A DNA stretch of 64,000 bases from AV69 sp046732175 (GCA_046732175.1 JBKPMO010000039.1:17042-81041); one strand, 5' to 3'. Counted from the first letter of the stretch, positions 42,561-51,817 are shown. Program-made: numbers and translations. The notes: generated from the letters alone by a model not told the origin.

Positions 42561-43547
42561 TTAACGAGTATAACCGGTGAAGTTGACTTCACCGGGCAGG
42601 CCTTCGGGTGGCAGGACGGCCATGACATCTTCCGGGATAGGTTCAGGCTTCGCATCTTGAACTGATTGAAGGCAAAGGTTTGTGAACGATGCAGACGTTC
42701 CACCACTGATTACTTTGATATCGCGGATCTTCCCGTCTGGCGCGACCACAAACTGTACGTGCACCGTTCCAATATCAACACGGTCGCGATTTTCGTCACA
42801 AAGTTTGTACCAGCGGGTTCCGATTGCATCATATACACTCTTCTCGTAGCGGCCGAGTGGGGTGCCAACGGCGTTGACGGACGAGACTCCGCGCTTGGAA
42901 ATGTTCCCCGCCATTCGTTCTGGTATTTGCTCCCGACGATAGGCTGTGGATGGAGCTGGCCGTGGCGCTGGCGTTGTCTTCCGCGAAGCAGGTGGTGGCG
43001 TAGCGCGAAACATTGCCAGCAGGTCGGCCGTAGGTGTTGGAGTTGGCTGCGGTGTTGAGGGAGCGACTGTGGGCGATTCCGTGGCGACCGGTTGTGGTGT
43101 TTCCTTAGGTACTGCGCTGGGGACCGGAGCCGGGCGCGAATTGACCGGCGCTTGAGCGCCCTGTTGATCCGGCGAATATGGATGACTCTCCAAATCGTGG
43201 GTCGGCAGTTCTTTTCCCTCCTGTGTTGGGATGGGCGCGATTCCCAAGGCCGGCAACTCGCTGGCGCCAATCGAGTTCGCATTGGACTCGAATGCTTGTT
43301 CTTTTGGTTGTTCAGCCGTCGCTTTGGCATCCGGCGTATCAATAAACGGCATGTCCTTCTGTTGAATTATCGGACTCGCGGCGGGCGCAACGTCGACAAT
43401 CGTTAATTCCACCGGTTTCTCCTCCTCCGGCAGACGCGGTTGAAGTTTGTCACCGAAAGAGGCGATGGAAACGCCAACCACGAGATGCAGCAGAAGCGAG
43501 AGGAATATCGCCCACAGGATTTTTTGACGTTCGCTTCTATTCTGCAT
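42561..43547 (-). CDS. tonB: TonB-family energy transducer
   Basis: A 328-residue protein. A signal anchor (ILWAIFLSLLLHLVVGVSIASFG) is followed by a long Pro/Thr/Gln-rich periplasmic spacer (~110-200, e.g. TPQPTPTPTADLL) and a C-terminal TonB-like domain (GTVHVQFVVAPDGKIRDIKVISGG ... NLCLQSVQDAKPEPIP). Unlike E. coli TonB it ends with a short Pro-rich extension. First gene of tonB-exbB-exbD-def. Confidence 0.88.
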   Translation of the reverse strand: MQNRSERQKILWAIFLSLLLHLVVGVSIASFGDKLQPRLPEEEKPVELTIVDVAPAASPIIQQKDMPFIDTPDAKATAEQPKEQAFESNANSIGASELPALGIAPIPTQEGKELPTHDLESHPYSPDQQGAQAPVNSRPAPVPSAVPKETPQPVATESPTVAPSTPQPTPTPTADLLAMFRATPPPASRKTTPAPRPAPSTAYRREQIPERMAGNISKRGVSSVNAVGTPLGRYEKSVYDAIGTRWYKLCDENRDRVDIGTVHVQFVVAPDGKIRDIKVISGGTSASFTNLCLQSVQDAKPEPIPEDVMAVLPPEGLPGEVNFTGYTR

Positions 43548-43628
43548 GGCTTAGCGCCCCTGTAACGGGCTCATATTTAAAGGGGTAAAATAAAGCAGCC
43601 TGCCCTTTGTGTCATCCCGAGGGGTCAT

Positions 43629-43653
43629 CTGTAGTGGCGGCCGCGTCAGCCGC
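43629..43653. repeat. CTGTAG palindromic repeat upstream of tonB
   Basis: CTGTAGTGGCGGCCGCGTCAGCCGC. The reverse complement of the copy at the aspS end (46335-46359) differs only slightly. It is preceded by GTCATCCCGAGGGGTCATC (43613-43628), similar to the ends of the 55580-55680 hairpin. Confidence 0.65.
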
Positions 43654-43708
43654 AATAACCAACCAATTGCAGGCGGCACGCCTGCCGCCAGAACGGAACG
43701 AATTGCAA

Positions 43709-44584
43709 TCATCCTTTTCGTCGACCCTTCCCCGTCATCCTCGCATGATGAAATAAATACTGCTGCGCATAGCCGCCGTGCGCACCGAAATAATTGGCAG
43801 CGAATTCTGCCAGGCTCGCGCCGATCAATTTTCGTTTCCTCGGAAAATATTTCTCGCGCAGGACGCGTTCGATCCAAACGTCGATCGGGAACGCTTTGAT
43901 TCGCTCGTAGCCGAAAAGCATGACGCAATTCGCCACCTTCGCGCCTACGCCTGGTAGATGGCACAGCTGTTCGCGGAGTTCCCCGTCAGGCAGCGTGTTC
44001 CAAGAATCCAAGTTTACCTCTCGCAAGGCGACGCGTTTTGCCGTTGCCAAAAGATTCTTGGCCCGGTAACCCAGGCCGCATTTTCGCAGCTCGTGCTCAT
44101 TCGTTCCCGCCAATCGGTCAGCCGGCGGAAACGAAAACAGCTCGTGGCCGCAAATTCCCCTCTTCTCGCCAAATCGTTGACGCAACACTCGCGAAATTTG
44201 CCGGATATGCCCGACCTGCTTCATCGGAGAGCAGATGAAGGTGGCCAGGCATTCCCACTTTGGTTGGCGGATAATTCGAAGCCCGCGACAATAAGCGCGC
44301 GCCGCGTTCATGACCGGATCGCGCGGGAACGATGCGCAAATTTCATCAAGGGAATGATCGAGCGCGAAATAATGGCGGACCAGTGTCGCCAAACTCGACG
44401 GCTTTAAGCCGTCAAGTTTCTGCCGCGCAATGTGCAGGTTGAAATCAGATCCGAGTTGCTCTACGTAAACCGCGCGCTCGCCAATCGTCCCGCAAAAGCC
44501 GCGGCCGAGTCTTTCCCAATGAAAAACCTGGCCGGAATTGAGGGTCATGGCCAAGTCAAAATCGGGCGCTGGAAGCTCAATCAT
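43709..44584 (-). CDS. ogg: 8-oxoguanine DNA glycosylase, OGG1 type
   Basis: A 291-residue HhH-GPD glycosylase/lyase that removes 8-oxoguanine. TLNSGQVFHWERL resembles the OGG1 N-terminal domain. The HhH motif LPGVGAKVANCVMLFG carries the catalytic lysine K216, and D235 lies in AFPIDVWI. Their spacing of 19 equals human K249/D268. The architecture is that of the eukaryotic-like OGG1 rather than the MutM/Fpg family usual in bacteria. The gene stands alone, divergent from the symporter gene. Confidence 0.9.
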   Translation of the reverse strand: MIELPAPDFDLAMTLNSGQVFHWERLGRGFCGTIGERAVYVEQLGSDFNLHIARQKLDGLKPSSLATLVRHYFALDHSLDEICASFPRDPVMNAARAYCRGLRIIRQPKWECLATFICSPMKQVGHIRQISRVLRQRFGEKRGICGHELFSFPPADRLAGTNEHELRKCGLGYRAKNLLATAKRVALREVNLDSWNTLPDGELREQLCHLPGVGAKVANCVMLFGYERIKAFPIDVWIERVLREKYFPRKRKLIGASLAEFAANYFGAHGGYAQQYLFHHARMTGKGRRKG

Positions 44585-44680
44585 TCGTCATTTGAACATT
44601 CGAGCTTCCTTCGTCATTCGTCATTCGGATTTGGTCATTTCGCGTTTGCGCTCGCTCGATTCTCTGTCACCTAAGAACGC

Positions 44681-46285
44681 GTGGACGCTCGGCTCGTCAT
44701 CGATTGCCTCGTTCTCGTCCTCTATTTCTTTATCATCATCGCCATCGGCCTGCGAATGGGCCGGAAAGAAGAGAGTCTACACGATTTCGCGCTTGGCGGC
44801 AGGCGCATCCCATGGTGGGCCGTCCTCGCCTCCATTATCGCGGCTGAAACAAGCGCCGCGACTTTTTTCGGCGTGCCGGGCGAAGGCTTCGCCTTGCGTA
44901 AGTACACCTACATTCAGCTGGCCTTTGGCACCATCCTCGCCCGCATTCTCGTTAGTTATATTTTTATCAAGCCGTATTACGACTACAAGGTTTATTCCAT
45001 CTACGAATATCTGACCGCGCGTTTCGGTGTCGGCACAAAGAATGCCGCTTCAGCGATTTTCCTTTTTACCCGCGTCCTGGCATCGGGCGCGCGTCTGTAT
45101 GTGGCCGCGATCGCCCTCGCACTTGCCTACGAAATGATCAGTGGCGCGCGACCTAACCAGACGCAGACACTCTGGATTTATGTCATCGCCTGTATCGCGA
45201 TCGTTATTTTGACTGCCATTTATACTACGCTTGGTGGGATCAAAGCCGTCGTTTGGACCGATTTTATCCAAGCCTCCATTATGATGGGTAGCGCGCTCGT
45301 TGCCCTCGGGTTGCTCTACTCCGCCATTCCCGGTGGCTGGCAGGAAATTGTGGACCGTCATGGCGGGTTCAGCGTCTCCGATTTCATTACTACCGGCCTG
45401 GACCCGACAAAACACGGCTGGGAGAAATGGAAAGGAATGTTCGAGATCGAGTACACCATTTTCGCCGGGCTGATCGGCTCGACCTTCGTCACCATGGCCA
45501 CGCATGGGACCGATCAGGACATGGTGCAACGAATGTTGACGGCAGTCGATGTCCGCCGCAGTCGTCGGTCCCTGGTGCTTTCAGGCCTCGCCGATATCCC
45601 AATCGTGCTGACGTTTCTCAGCATCGGATTGTTGCTCTGGACTTACTATCAGGCGCATCCCGACCCGAATCTGCCGAAAGCGCCCAGTGAAACGTTTTGT
45701 CATTTTGTCCTGTATCAAATGCCGGTCGGTCTGCGCGGCTTATTGATTGCCGGAATTTTCGCGACCGCGATGGGATCGCTCAGCACCGCCCTGAACGCGC
45801 TCGCTACCAGTTTCACGCGAGATTGGTACGAGACTTACATCAATCCGCAGTCGACCGCAGAACAGAGCCTCCGGGCGGTGCGCTGGGCGACAATCGCATT
45901 TTCAGTTCTCATGATCGTGGTCGCGTCCATCACCTCCTACCTCGTGATCGTGCGACCTGATCTGCGCATTATTCCGATTGTTCTGGGAATTTTTGGTTAC
46001 ACCTACGGCTCCCTTCTTGGCGTTTTCCTTTGCGGAATTTTCACGAAACAACGTGGCAACAACGCCGGGAATATTGTTGCGATGATCATCGGCTTCGTGG
46101 TCGTAGCGATCGTGAGTGGCTTGCCCAACAACATCGCGCGCATCCTCGACACAAGGTTTTATAAGCAACCGGCCTGGTTGCCGCTGATGGAGTTCCCATG
46201 GTGGATCTGCTGCGGCACCGTCGTCACCTTTTTGGTGGCCATTCTATTCCGCACCGGTCGCGAACGTCATCCTCCGGCAACGTAG
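44681..46285 (+). CDS. Sodium:solute symporter (SSS family)
   Basis: A 534-residue LeuT-fold transporter with about 13 hydrophobic helices. Signature regions are FALGGRRIPWWAVLASIIAAETSAATFFGVPGEGF, YTTLGGIKAVVWTDFIQ, ATHGTDQDMVQRML and IAGIFATAMGSLSTALNALATSFTRDWYE. These match sugar- or carboxylate-type SSS proteins (SGLT/PutP fold). The GTG at 44681 fits because the first helix begins at once. No catabolic genes flank it, so the substrate is not inferable. Confidence 0.9.
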   Translation: MDARLVIDCLVLVLYFFIIIAIGLRMGRKEESLHDFALGGRRIPWWAVLASIIAAETSAATFFGVPGEGFALRKYTYIQLAFGTILARILVSYIFIKPYYDYKVYSIYEYLTARFGVGTKNAASAIFLFTRVLASGARLYVAAIALALAYEMISGARPNQTQTLWIYVIACIAIVILTAIYTTLGGIKAVVWTDFIQASIMMGSALVALGLLYSAIPGGWQEIVDRHGGFSVSDFITTGLDPTKHGWEKWKGMFEIEYTIFAGLIGSTFVTMATHGTDQDMVQRMLTAVDVRRSRRSLVLSGLADIPIVLTFLSIGLLLWTYYQAHPDPNLPKAPSETFCHFVLYQMPVGLRGLLIAGIFATAMGSLSTALNALATSFTRDWYETYINPQSTAEQSLRAVRWATIAFSVLMIVVASITSYLVIVRPDLRIIPIVLGIFGYTYGSLLGVFLCGIFTKQRGNNAGNIVAMIIGFVVVAIVSGLPNNIARILDTRFYKQPAWLPLMEFPWWICCGTVVTFLVAILFRTGRERHPPAT

Positions 46286-46334
46286 AAGAGACAAATCTGC
46301 AAGCCAGGAATCCATGAACAATCCGGTCCAATTT

Positions 46335-46359
46335 GCGGCCGACACGGCCGCCACTACAG
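46335..46359. repeat. Palindromic repeat supplying the aspS stop codon
   Basis: GCGGCCGACACGGCCGCCACTACAG. On the minus strand it reads CTGTAGTGGCGGCCG; the aspS frame ends in its CTG-TAG. Confidence 0.7.
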
Positions 46360-48126
46360 CTTCTTTTCTTCCGCCAGCTTGATTCCTAATTCGCGTAACT
46401 GGCGCGGATCGACCCCGGCCGGCGACTGCGTCATCAATTCCTGGCCCCGGTTGTTTTTCGGGAACGCCATTACCTGGCGGATGGATTCTTCGCCGCAGAT
46501 CAGCATAACGAGGCGATCAAGACCGAGCGCGATTCCGCCGTGCGGCGGCGCGCCCAAACGAAATGCGCGCAACAAGTGTCCGAACTTCGCCTGCTGATCT
46601 TCCGCGCTCACTCCCAGGGCTTGGAACATTCTCGCCTGCAATTCCGGCTCGTGAATTCGAATGCTGCCTCCACCGATCTCGACGCCATTCAAGACAACAT
46701 CATAGGCATCGGCGCGCATCTCCCCGAACTTTTTTTGATCAAGCAGCGGGAAATCGTCCGCTTTCGGTCGGGTAAAGGGATGATGAACGGCGTTCCATTT
46801 ATTTTCTTCCGCGCTCCATTGCATCAGTGGAAAATCTGTTACCCACAAAAAATCCAGATCGGCAGAACCGGCCGTCAGTTTTTGAATTTCCGCCACCCGC
46901 AATCGAATCCGGCCAAGCACCTCGCAGGCGATCTCCCATTTCCCGGCGGCGAAGAAAATACAATCGCTTTCCACGATTTCTAATTTGGAACGCAGTGCTT
47001 CCTTCTCCGCTTCAGAGAAAAATTTCACGATCGGCGATTTCCATTCCCCGTTTTCTACCTTGATGAAGGCGAGTCCTTTTGCTCCGAATGTTTTCGCAAT
47101 CGCGGTTAGTTCATCGACCTGGCCGATGGTAATGCCGGCGAAATTTTTGGCGTTGATGGCCTTGACCACGCCACCCTCCGCCAGCGCGCCCTGAAAAACC
47201 TTGAACTGGCTGCTGCGGAAAACATCACCAAGATCGACCAGACGCATGCCAAAACGGCGATCCGGCTTGTCGCTCCCAAAGGTATCGACGGCTTCGCGAT
47301 AAGTCAGCCGCGGAAAAAGTATGGGGATTTCGATTCCGCGCGCCGCCTTGAAAATCGCCGCCAGCATCCCCTCGGTCAGCGTATAAATATCGTTAGGCGT
47401 AACGAAAGACGCCTCGATGTCGATCTGGGTAAACTCGGGCTGCCGATCGGCCCGCAAATCTTCATCCCGAAACGCTTTCGCAATCTGAAAATATTTCTCC
47501 ATCCCGGCAACCATGAGGAGTTGCTTGTACTGCTGTGGTGCCTGTGGCAACGCATAAAATTTCCCAGGTAACAGCCGGCTGGGAACGAGAAAGTCGCGGG
47601 CCCCTTCCGGTGTGCTTTTGCTCAGAATCGGCGTCTCGATTTCAAGAAATCCCTGCGAATCCAGATACTGGCGGGTGGCCTGAGTGACGCGGTGGCGGAT
47701 TTGGAGATTGCGCGATAGGCGTGGCCGGCGCAGATCGAAATAGCGATAGGTCAGCTCGAGATCTTCATTACTCAATTCAGCCTCAATCTGAAAGGGCAGG
47801 TTTTCGGCGCGATTCAAAATCGTTAGCGATTGCGGAAGCACTTCGATATCACCAGTCGCAAGCTTCGGATTTTCAGTTCCCGGTAGCCGGGGCGCGACTT
47901 TCCCGCAAACCTGAATGACGTCTTCCGTGCGCAAACTGTGGGACTGCTTTGCCACCTCGGCGTTCTCTTCCGGGCGGAAAACGACCTGGGTTAGTCCCTC
48001 GCGGTCGCGTAAATCGATGAAAATGACGCCGCCGTGATCGCGTCGCACTGCAACCCAGCCAGCGAGTTTTACTTCGCTGCCAATATCAGTTTTTCGCAGT
48101 TCGTTACAGTGGTGGGTCCGGTACAT
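46354..48126 (-). CDS. aspS: Aspartyl-tRNA synthetase (bacterial type)
   Basis: A 590-residue class II synthetase. The N-terminal anticodon-binding OB fold (~1-105, VKLAGWVAVRRDHGGVIFIDLRDREGLTQVVF), motif 2 (FRDEDLRADRQPEFTQIDIEASF), the bacterial GAD insertion (~300-410) and motif 3 (GGIALGLDRLVMLICG) are in the expected order. The last two codons, CTG TAG, belong to a dispersed palindrome (46335-46359), so the original C-terminus may have been altered by a few residues. It lies behind hisS on the same strand. Confidence 0.97.
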   Translation of the reverse strand: MYRTHHCNELRKTDIGSEVKLAGWVAVRRDHGGVIFIDLRDREGLTQVVFRPEENAEVAKQSHSLRTEDVIQVCGKVAPRLPGTENPKLATGDIEVLPQSLTILNRAENLPFQIEAELSNEDLELTYRYFDLRRPRLSRNLQIRHRVTQATRQYLDSQGFLEIETPILSKSTPEGARDFLVPSRLLPGKFYALPQAPQQYKQLLMVAGMEKYFQIAKAFRDEDLRADRQPEFTQIDIEASFVTPNDIYTLTEGMLAAIFKAARGIEIPILFPRLTYREAVDTFGSDKPDRRFGMRLVDLGDVFRSSQFKVFQGALAEGGVVKAINAKNFAGITIGQVDELTAIAKTFGAKGLAFIKVENGEWKSPIVKFFSEAEKEALRSKLEIVESDCIFFAAGKWEIACEVLGRIRLRVAEIQKLTAGSADLDFLWVTDFPLMQWSAEENKWNAVHHPFTRPKADDFPLLDQKKFGEMRADAYDVVLNGVEIGGGSIRIHEPELQARMFQALGVSAEDQQAKFGHLLRAFRLGAPPHGGIALGLDRLVMLICGEESIRQVMAFPKNNRGQELMTQSPAGVDPRQLRELGIKLAEEKKL

Positions 48127-48266
48127 GCGAGCGTGTCATTGTGAGCGAAGGGAAGAATCTCTCAAGTGATTTGGCGTCGGCGCTTTTTAATGACTGGCGC
48201 CTGGCTTCCAAGCCGGCGACAGTTACAACGCGTCAACCTGGGCGACTTGGAAGTCGCCCCTCCCAG
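48127..48266. repeat. Repeat-filled gap between hisS and aspS
   Basis: Contains GTCATTGTGAGCGAAGG..GAATCTCT (48136-48165), CTGGCTTCCAAGCCGGCGAC, and the palindrome GGGCGACTTGGAAGTCGCCC (48238-48257). The last recurs partly at 20509 and 36398. No gene. Confidence 0.55.
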
Positions 48267-49514
48267 TCAGGGCGACCCGCGGAGAAATTCGAGATGCGCA
48301 AGCACCTGGTCATGCGGGACGGACTCCTGCTTGCCGCTGGTGAGATCTTTCACTCCCACCTGTGGCCATTCGTCCCCGAAAACAATGGCAAAGCGTGCGC
48401 CGGTTTGCTCAGCCAATCGGAATTGTCGCGCGATTTTGGCTGTCGCCAGGGAATAATCGACCCGATAGCCGCCATCCCGTAGTTGCTGCATCATCCTCAA
48501 TGCATTTGCGCGCTGATCTTCCCTTGCAATTACCACATAGATCTCGACGTCGCGTGCGGTCGCGATCGTTTTTTCCATCTGCGCGCGCGCGGTCGCGTTG
48601 CCGCGAATCATTTCACCCAGAACGACATCACCGATGGCAAAGCCCAGCGCGGGCAAAGAAACAGCGTTGTCGCTCAGTTGTGCCACCAGCTGGTCATATC
48701 GGCCGCCCCCGGCAATCGCTCGGAATTTGCCGGCGCGATCAAAGACTTCGAAAACAATTCCGGTGTAATAAGCCAGCCCGCGGACGATGCGAACATCGAT
48801 CTTGGCGAAATCAGCGAGACCCCGCATTCGTAGGTTCTTCATAATGTTGTTGAGCTTTACGCTTTCGCCGCCTTTCTCGAAAATTTCGAAGACTGATTTC
48901 GCCAATTTGCCCAATCGCTCTTCTGTTTTCTCACGCGGCTCGCGTTCCGATTTATCAATCGCCTGCAACATCTCTTCCCAGCGATCCGGCGGGACTTTCT
49001 CGAGCTTCAACAGTTCGGTCCAGAACTCGCGGTCGCTAATGCGGATGACGAAATCTTGCGCGGTAAATCCAAACGCGCGCACGACATCGATGGCGAGCGC
49101 GATCAATTCCGCGTCGGCTTCCGGCGCTTCTTCGCCAATGATGTCGCAGTTCAGTTGAAAGTGCTCACGCAGCCTGCCGCGCTGCGGTCGCTCGTAGCGG
49201 AACACTTGAGGAATTGAGAACCATTTAAGTGGCTTGCGGAAATGCCGGTGCTGCCCCGCCACGATGCGCGCCAGCGTCGGCGTCATTTCCGGCCGCAGCG
49301 CCACCGCGCGCTCGCCTTTGTCGACAAACTCGTACAGTTGCCGGACGATTTCCTCGCCGGATTTCTTTTTGTAGAGATCGAGCTCTTCCAGGACCGGTCC
49401 ATCGAATTCGACGAAGCCATAGCACCCGGCCACTTCCCGCCACTTTGAAAAAATGTAGTTTCGTTCCGCGCAGGCGGCGGGAAGAAAATCGCGGAATCCA
49501 GTCAGCGGTTGCAT
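48267..49514 (-). CDS. hisS: Histidyl-tRNA synthetase
   Basis: A 415-residue class II synthetase. TGFRDFLPAACAERNYIF, LYKKKSGEEIVRQLYEF, LRPEMTPTLARIVA (motif 2 region), QVFRYERPQRGRLREHFQLNCDIIG and GLAYYTGIVFEVFD with GGGRYDQLVAQL are hallmark segments. The C-terminal anticodon-binding domain covers ~320-415. The last residues (RGSP) run into repeat DNA. Together with aspS it forms a hisS-aspS pair, an order common in bacteria. Confidence 0.97.
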   Translation of the reverse strand: MQPLTGFRDFLPAACAERNYIFSKWREVAGCYGFVEFDGPVLEELDLYKKKSGEEIVRQLYEFVDKGERAVALRPEMTPTLARIVAGQHRHFRKPLKWFSIPQVFRYERPQRGRLREHFQLNCDIIGEEAPEADAELIALAIDVVRAFGFTAQDFVIRISDREFWTELLKLEKVPPDRWEEMLQAIDKSEREPREKTEERLGKLAKSVFEIFEKGGESVKLNNIMKNLRMRGLADFAKIDVRIVRGLAYYTGIVFEVFDRAGKFRAIAGGGRYDQLVAQLSDNAVSLPALGFAIGDVVLGEMIRGNATARAQMEKTIATARDVEIYVVIAREDQRANALRMMQQLRDGGYRVDYSLATAKIARQFRLAEQTGARFAIVFGDEWPQVGVKDLTSGKQESVPHDQVLAHLEFLRGSP

Positions 49515-49669
49515 CTTAGCGAAGGAAAATCAGGGGTGCGGAGGGCATAGCGATACGTCCGCCCCGCGATGAATTTACGAACCCCTTTTGCGGTTGAATA
49601 ACACCCGCCCGGGACGAGTCAAAATTAGTCACGACGGGCATCATCCGTTTAACAAAGCAAAGGACAAAC

Positions 49670-50086
49670 ATGAAAAACAACACATTAACTAAAATCTTCG
49701 CGATCGGCTCGGCTGGCGCGATCGCGGTCAGTGCGGCCTTGGCACAAACCACGACCACGGTGACCACCGATGCCGGGGCAGTTACAACCGGGATGACGAC
49801 GCGAACCGGGTCGTTTGTAACTTATGCGCCGGGTGACGAATACTTCACCTTCCGTTCCACTCCGGCCGCGGAGCCAGTGCGGTATTATTACACCAAGGAG
49901 ACTACCTTTGTCGATCCGACCGGCCAGACAGTGGAATTGTCGGCAATTCGTCCGGATCTGCCTGCGACGGTCTATTACGTCAACGAGGGGAATCGGATGA
50001 TCGTGCGCAAGGTGGTGCTAAGCAAACCGGCCGCTGCGGTAATTGAGAAGAAAGAAACAACGACAACTACAACAACTACGCCATAA
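49670..50086 (+). CDS. Small secreted Thr-rich protein
   Basis: A 138-residue exported protein with a signal peptide (residues ~1-25, ending ALA). The mature protein has FVTYAPGDEYFTFRS and VRYYYTKETTFVDPTGQTVELSAIRPDLPATVYYV, and the tail is TTTTTTTTP. It has a GGAC-type ribosome-binding site and its own terminator. Homologous short proteins are common in Verrucomicrobia; function unknown. Confidence 0.75.
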   Translation: MKNNTLTKIFAIGSAGAIAVSAALAQTTTTVTTDAGAVTTGMTTRTGSFVTYAPGDEYFTFRSTPAAEPVRYYYTKETTFVDPTGQTVELSAIRPDLPATVYYVNEGNRMIVRKVVLSKPAAAVIEKKETTTTTTTTP

Positions 50087-50107
50087 GGTTGGTTTTTGGA
50101 CAGGAAT

Positions 50108-50145
50108 AACGCCCGCTGGGTCGTCCGGCGGGCGTTTTTGTTTTG
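50108..50145 (+). terminator. Intrinsic terminator after the small secreted protein
   Basis: AACGCCCGC (50108-50116) and GCGGGCGTT (50128-50136) form a 9-bp stem with an 11-base loop, followed by TTTGTTTTG. Confidence 0.88.
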
Positions 50146-50212
50146 TTGTAGGCCCACTGGAGCGGGTGACGCCGGGGGGATGAGCGTTCCCGGCTATAGA
50201 AACCGCCGCGGT

Positions 50213-51184
50213 TTAATCTTCATACCCACGTGGGAATTTTTGATGCCAATTCCATGCGCTCTCGACGATGGCGTCGAGCGTTTGAAATTTTGGCCGCCAG
50301 CCAAGCTGGCTTTTGATTTTCTCGGACGACGCGATCAGGCGCGGCGGGTCTCCTGGTCGCCGTGGTTTTTCCACGACTGGGATTGGATGGCCGGTAATTC
50401 TGCGGCAAGTTTCGATCACTTCGCGCACACTCGAACCGCCACCCATGCCGAGGTTATAAAATGCGCTCGCTGCCGTCGTCAGTGCAAGAATGTGCGCATC
50501 CGCCAGATCGCTAATGTGAATGTAGTCGCGAATGCAGGTACCATCGGGCGTGTCGTAATCGGTCCCAAAGATTTCGACGTGTTTTTTTTGCCCGAGCGCG
50601 ACCTTCAATACGTTCGGGATTAAGTGCGTTTCGCAGCGGTGATCTTCTCCGAATGTTTCCGACGCACCGGCAGCATTGAAATAACGAAGCGAAACGAAGC
50701 GAAGCCCATGGATGGTGTCGTACCACTTCAGAATTTTCTCGAACGCTAGTTTCGATTCCCCGTACGGATTGATGGGACGCTGCGGCGTTTCTTCATCGAT
50801 CGGCACGCGCTCGGGCGGCCCAAAGGTGGCGCAGGTAGAGGAGAAAACGAGGCGCTTCACCTCCGCTGCGATCATGGCATCGAGCAAGTTCAAGCCGGCT
50901 GCGATGTTATTGCGAAAATACTTGGAGGGATTTTCCATCGACTCGCCGACGAGGGCATTAGCGGCGAAATGCATTACCGCATCGGGTCGGAGCCGCGCCA
51001 AAGTCGCCGTCGTCATCTCCCGATCGGCCAGATCGCCCTCGACGAACTCTGCTCGCGGATCCAGCGCCCGGCGATGTCCCTCACTCAGGTTATCGAGAAT
51101 TGCGACATCGTGGCCTTGGTCCAGCAGTACCTCTCCGCAAATGCTGCCGATGTAACCAGCGCCGCCGACAACGAGAATTTTCAT
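50213..51184 (-). CDS. galE: UDP-glucose 4-epimerase
   Basis: A 323-residue extended SDR epimerase. VVGGAGYIGSICGEVLL is the NAD loop, FAANALVGESMENP and FSSTCATFGPPE cover the catalytic serine region, and the YxxxK is in INPYGESKLAFEKIL. FNAAGASETFGEDH and DTPDGTCIRDYIHISDLADAH are GalE-specific. It interconverts UDP-glucose and UDP-galactose for surface polysaccharides. The 3D-domain lipoprotein gene ends 33 bases upstream, so they may form an operon. Confidence 0.95.
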   Translation of the reverse strand: MKILVVGGAGYIGSICGEVLLDQGHDVAILDNLSEGHRRALDPRAEFVEGDLADREMTTATLARLRPDAVMHFAANALVGESMENPSKYFRNNIAAGLNLLDAMIAAEVKRLVFSSTCATFGPPERVPIDEETPQRPINPYGESKLAFEKILKWYDTIHGLRFVSLRYFNAAGASETFGEDHRCETHLIPNVLKVALGQKKHVEIFGTDYDTPDGTCIRDYIHISDLADAHILALTTAASAFYNLGMGGGSSVREVIETCRRITGHPIPVVEKPRRPGDPPRLIASSEKIKSQLGWRPKFQTLDAIVESAWNWHQKFPRGYED

Positions 51185-51217
51185 GCCGGCGCGATTCTGC
51201 CAATCTTGGCGGCAGAA

Positions 51218-51817
51218 TTAAAGGTCGCGATCCACGAGTTGCGCTGATTTTTTCTTGCTCGCGAGCGCGATCAACATACGGCGCGGGGTCTTATGTTTAA
51301 CACGCGGTGTCAGCACTTTCATGCTCTGTTCATCCGAACCCCATTGCAAAATATCGATATCGACCTGACGCACGCCCCAGCGTTTCATTTCCAAGCGCGT
51401 CGGCTTGTAAAGATCAATCGTGTTCGTTCCGACCAACGCCGTTCCGTAGTCATCGATCACATATTCCTCAGCGGTCTCCACGATCTTGAATCGAGTTCCG
51501 AGCGGGAAGCGCGACCAATCGGATGCGGCGCTGCGAACAACGCGGCTGGAAAGAACATCGCCAATGGCGTTGCGTCGTCCACCTCCGCCACGCTCGTGGA
51601 CGCAGTACGCCGTCGTTCGCACGTTCATGCGGTGCAATTTCGCAGCGTTGCGGTTCGCCGTTGGTTGGGTTGCGCAACTTGCGAGAAAGGCACCGATGAG
51701 ACAAGCGAGAGCAAGTCGCAGCGATGTCGTTTTTAAAAGGATGCGTCCTGAATACGTATTGAAGCTACTTCTGGCAAGCCATAATTTCTGCCCTTGATCC
51801 CATGCAGACGTTTTCAC
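51218..51817 (-). CDS. 3D-domain lipoprotein (lytic transglycosylase-like), start uncertain
   Basis: The C-terminal part is a 3D (Asp-Asp-Asp) beta-barrel domain, as in MltA and RpfB-like proteins: RTTAYCVHERGGGG, GTRFKIVETAEEYVIDDYGTALVGTNTIDLY. Upstream is a hydrophobic segment with a lipobox (LALACLIGAFLASC), so it is probably a peptidoglycan-acting lipoprotein. The only standard start in frame that includes the signal is the GTG at 51817. That start leaves about 33 codons before the hydrophobic segment and overlaps the divergent gene's first codons. A non-standard start nearer the signal is possible. Confidence 0.75.
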   Translation of the reverse strand: MKTSAWDQGQKLWLARSSFNTYSGRILLKTTSLRLALACLIGAFLASCATQPTANRNAAKLHRMNVRTTAYCVHERGGGGRRNAIGDVLSSRVVRSAASDWSRFPLGTRFKIVETAEEYVIDDYGTALVGTNTIDLYKPTRLEMKRWGVRQVDIDILQWGSDEQSMKVLTPRVKHKTPRRMLIALASKKKSAQLVDRDL

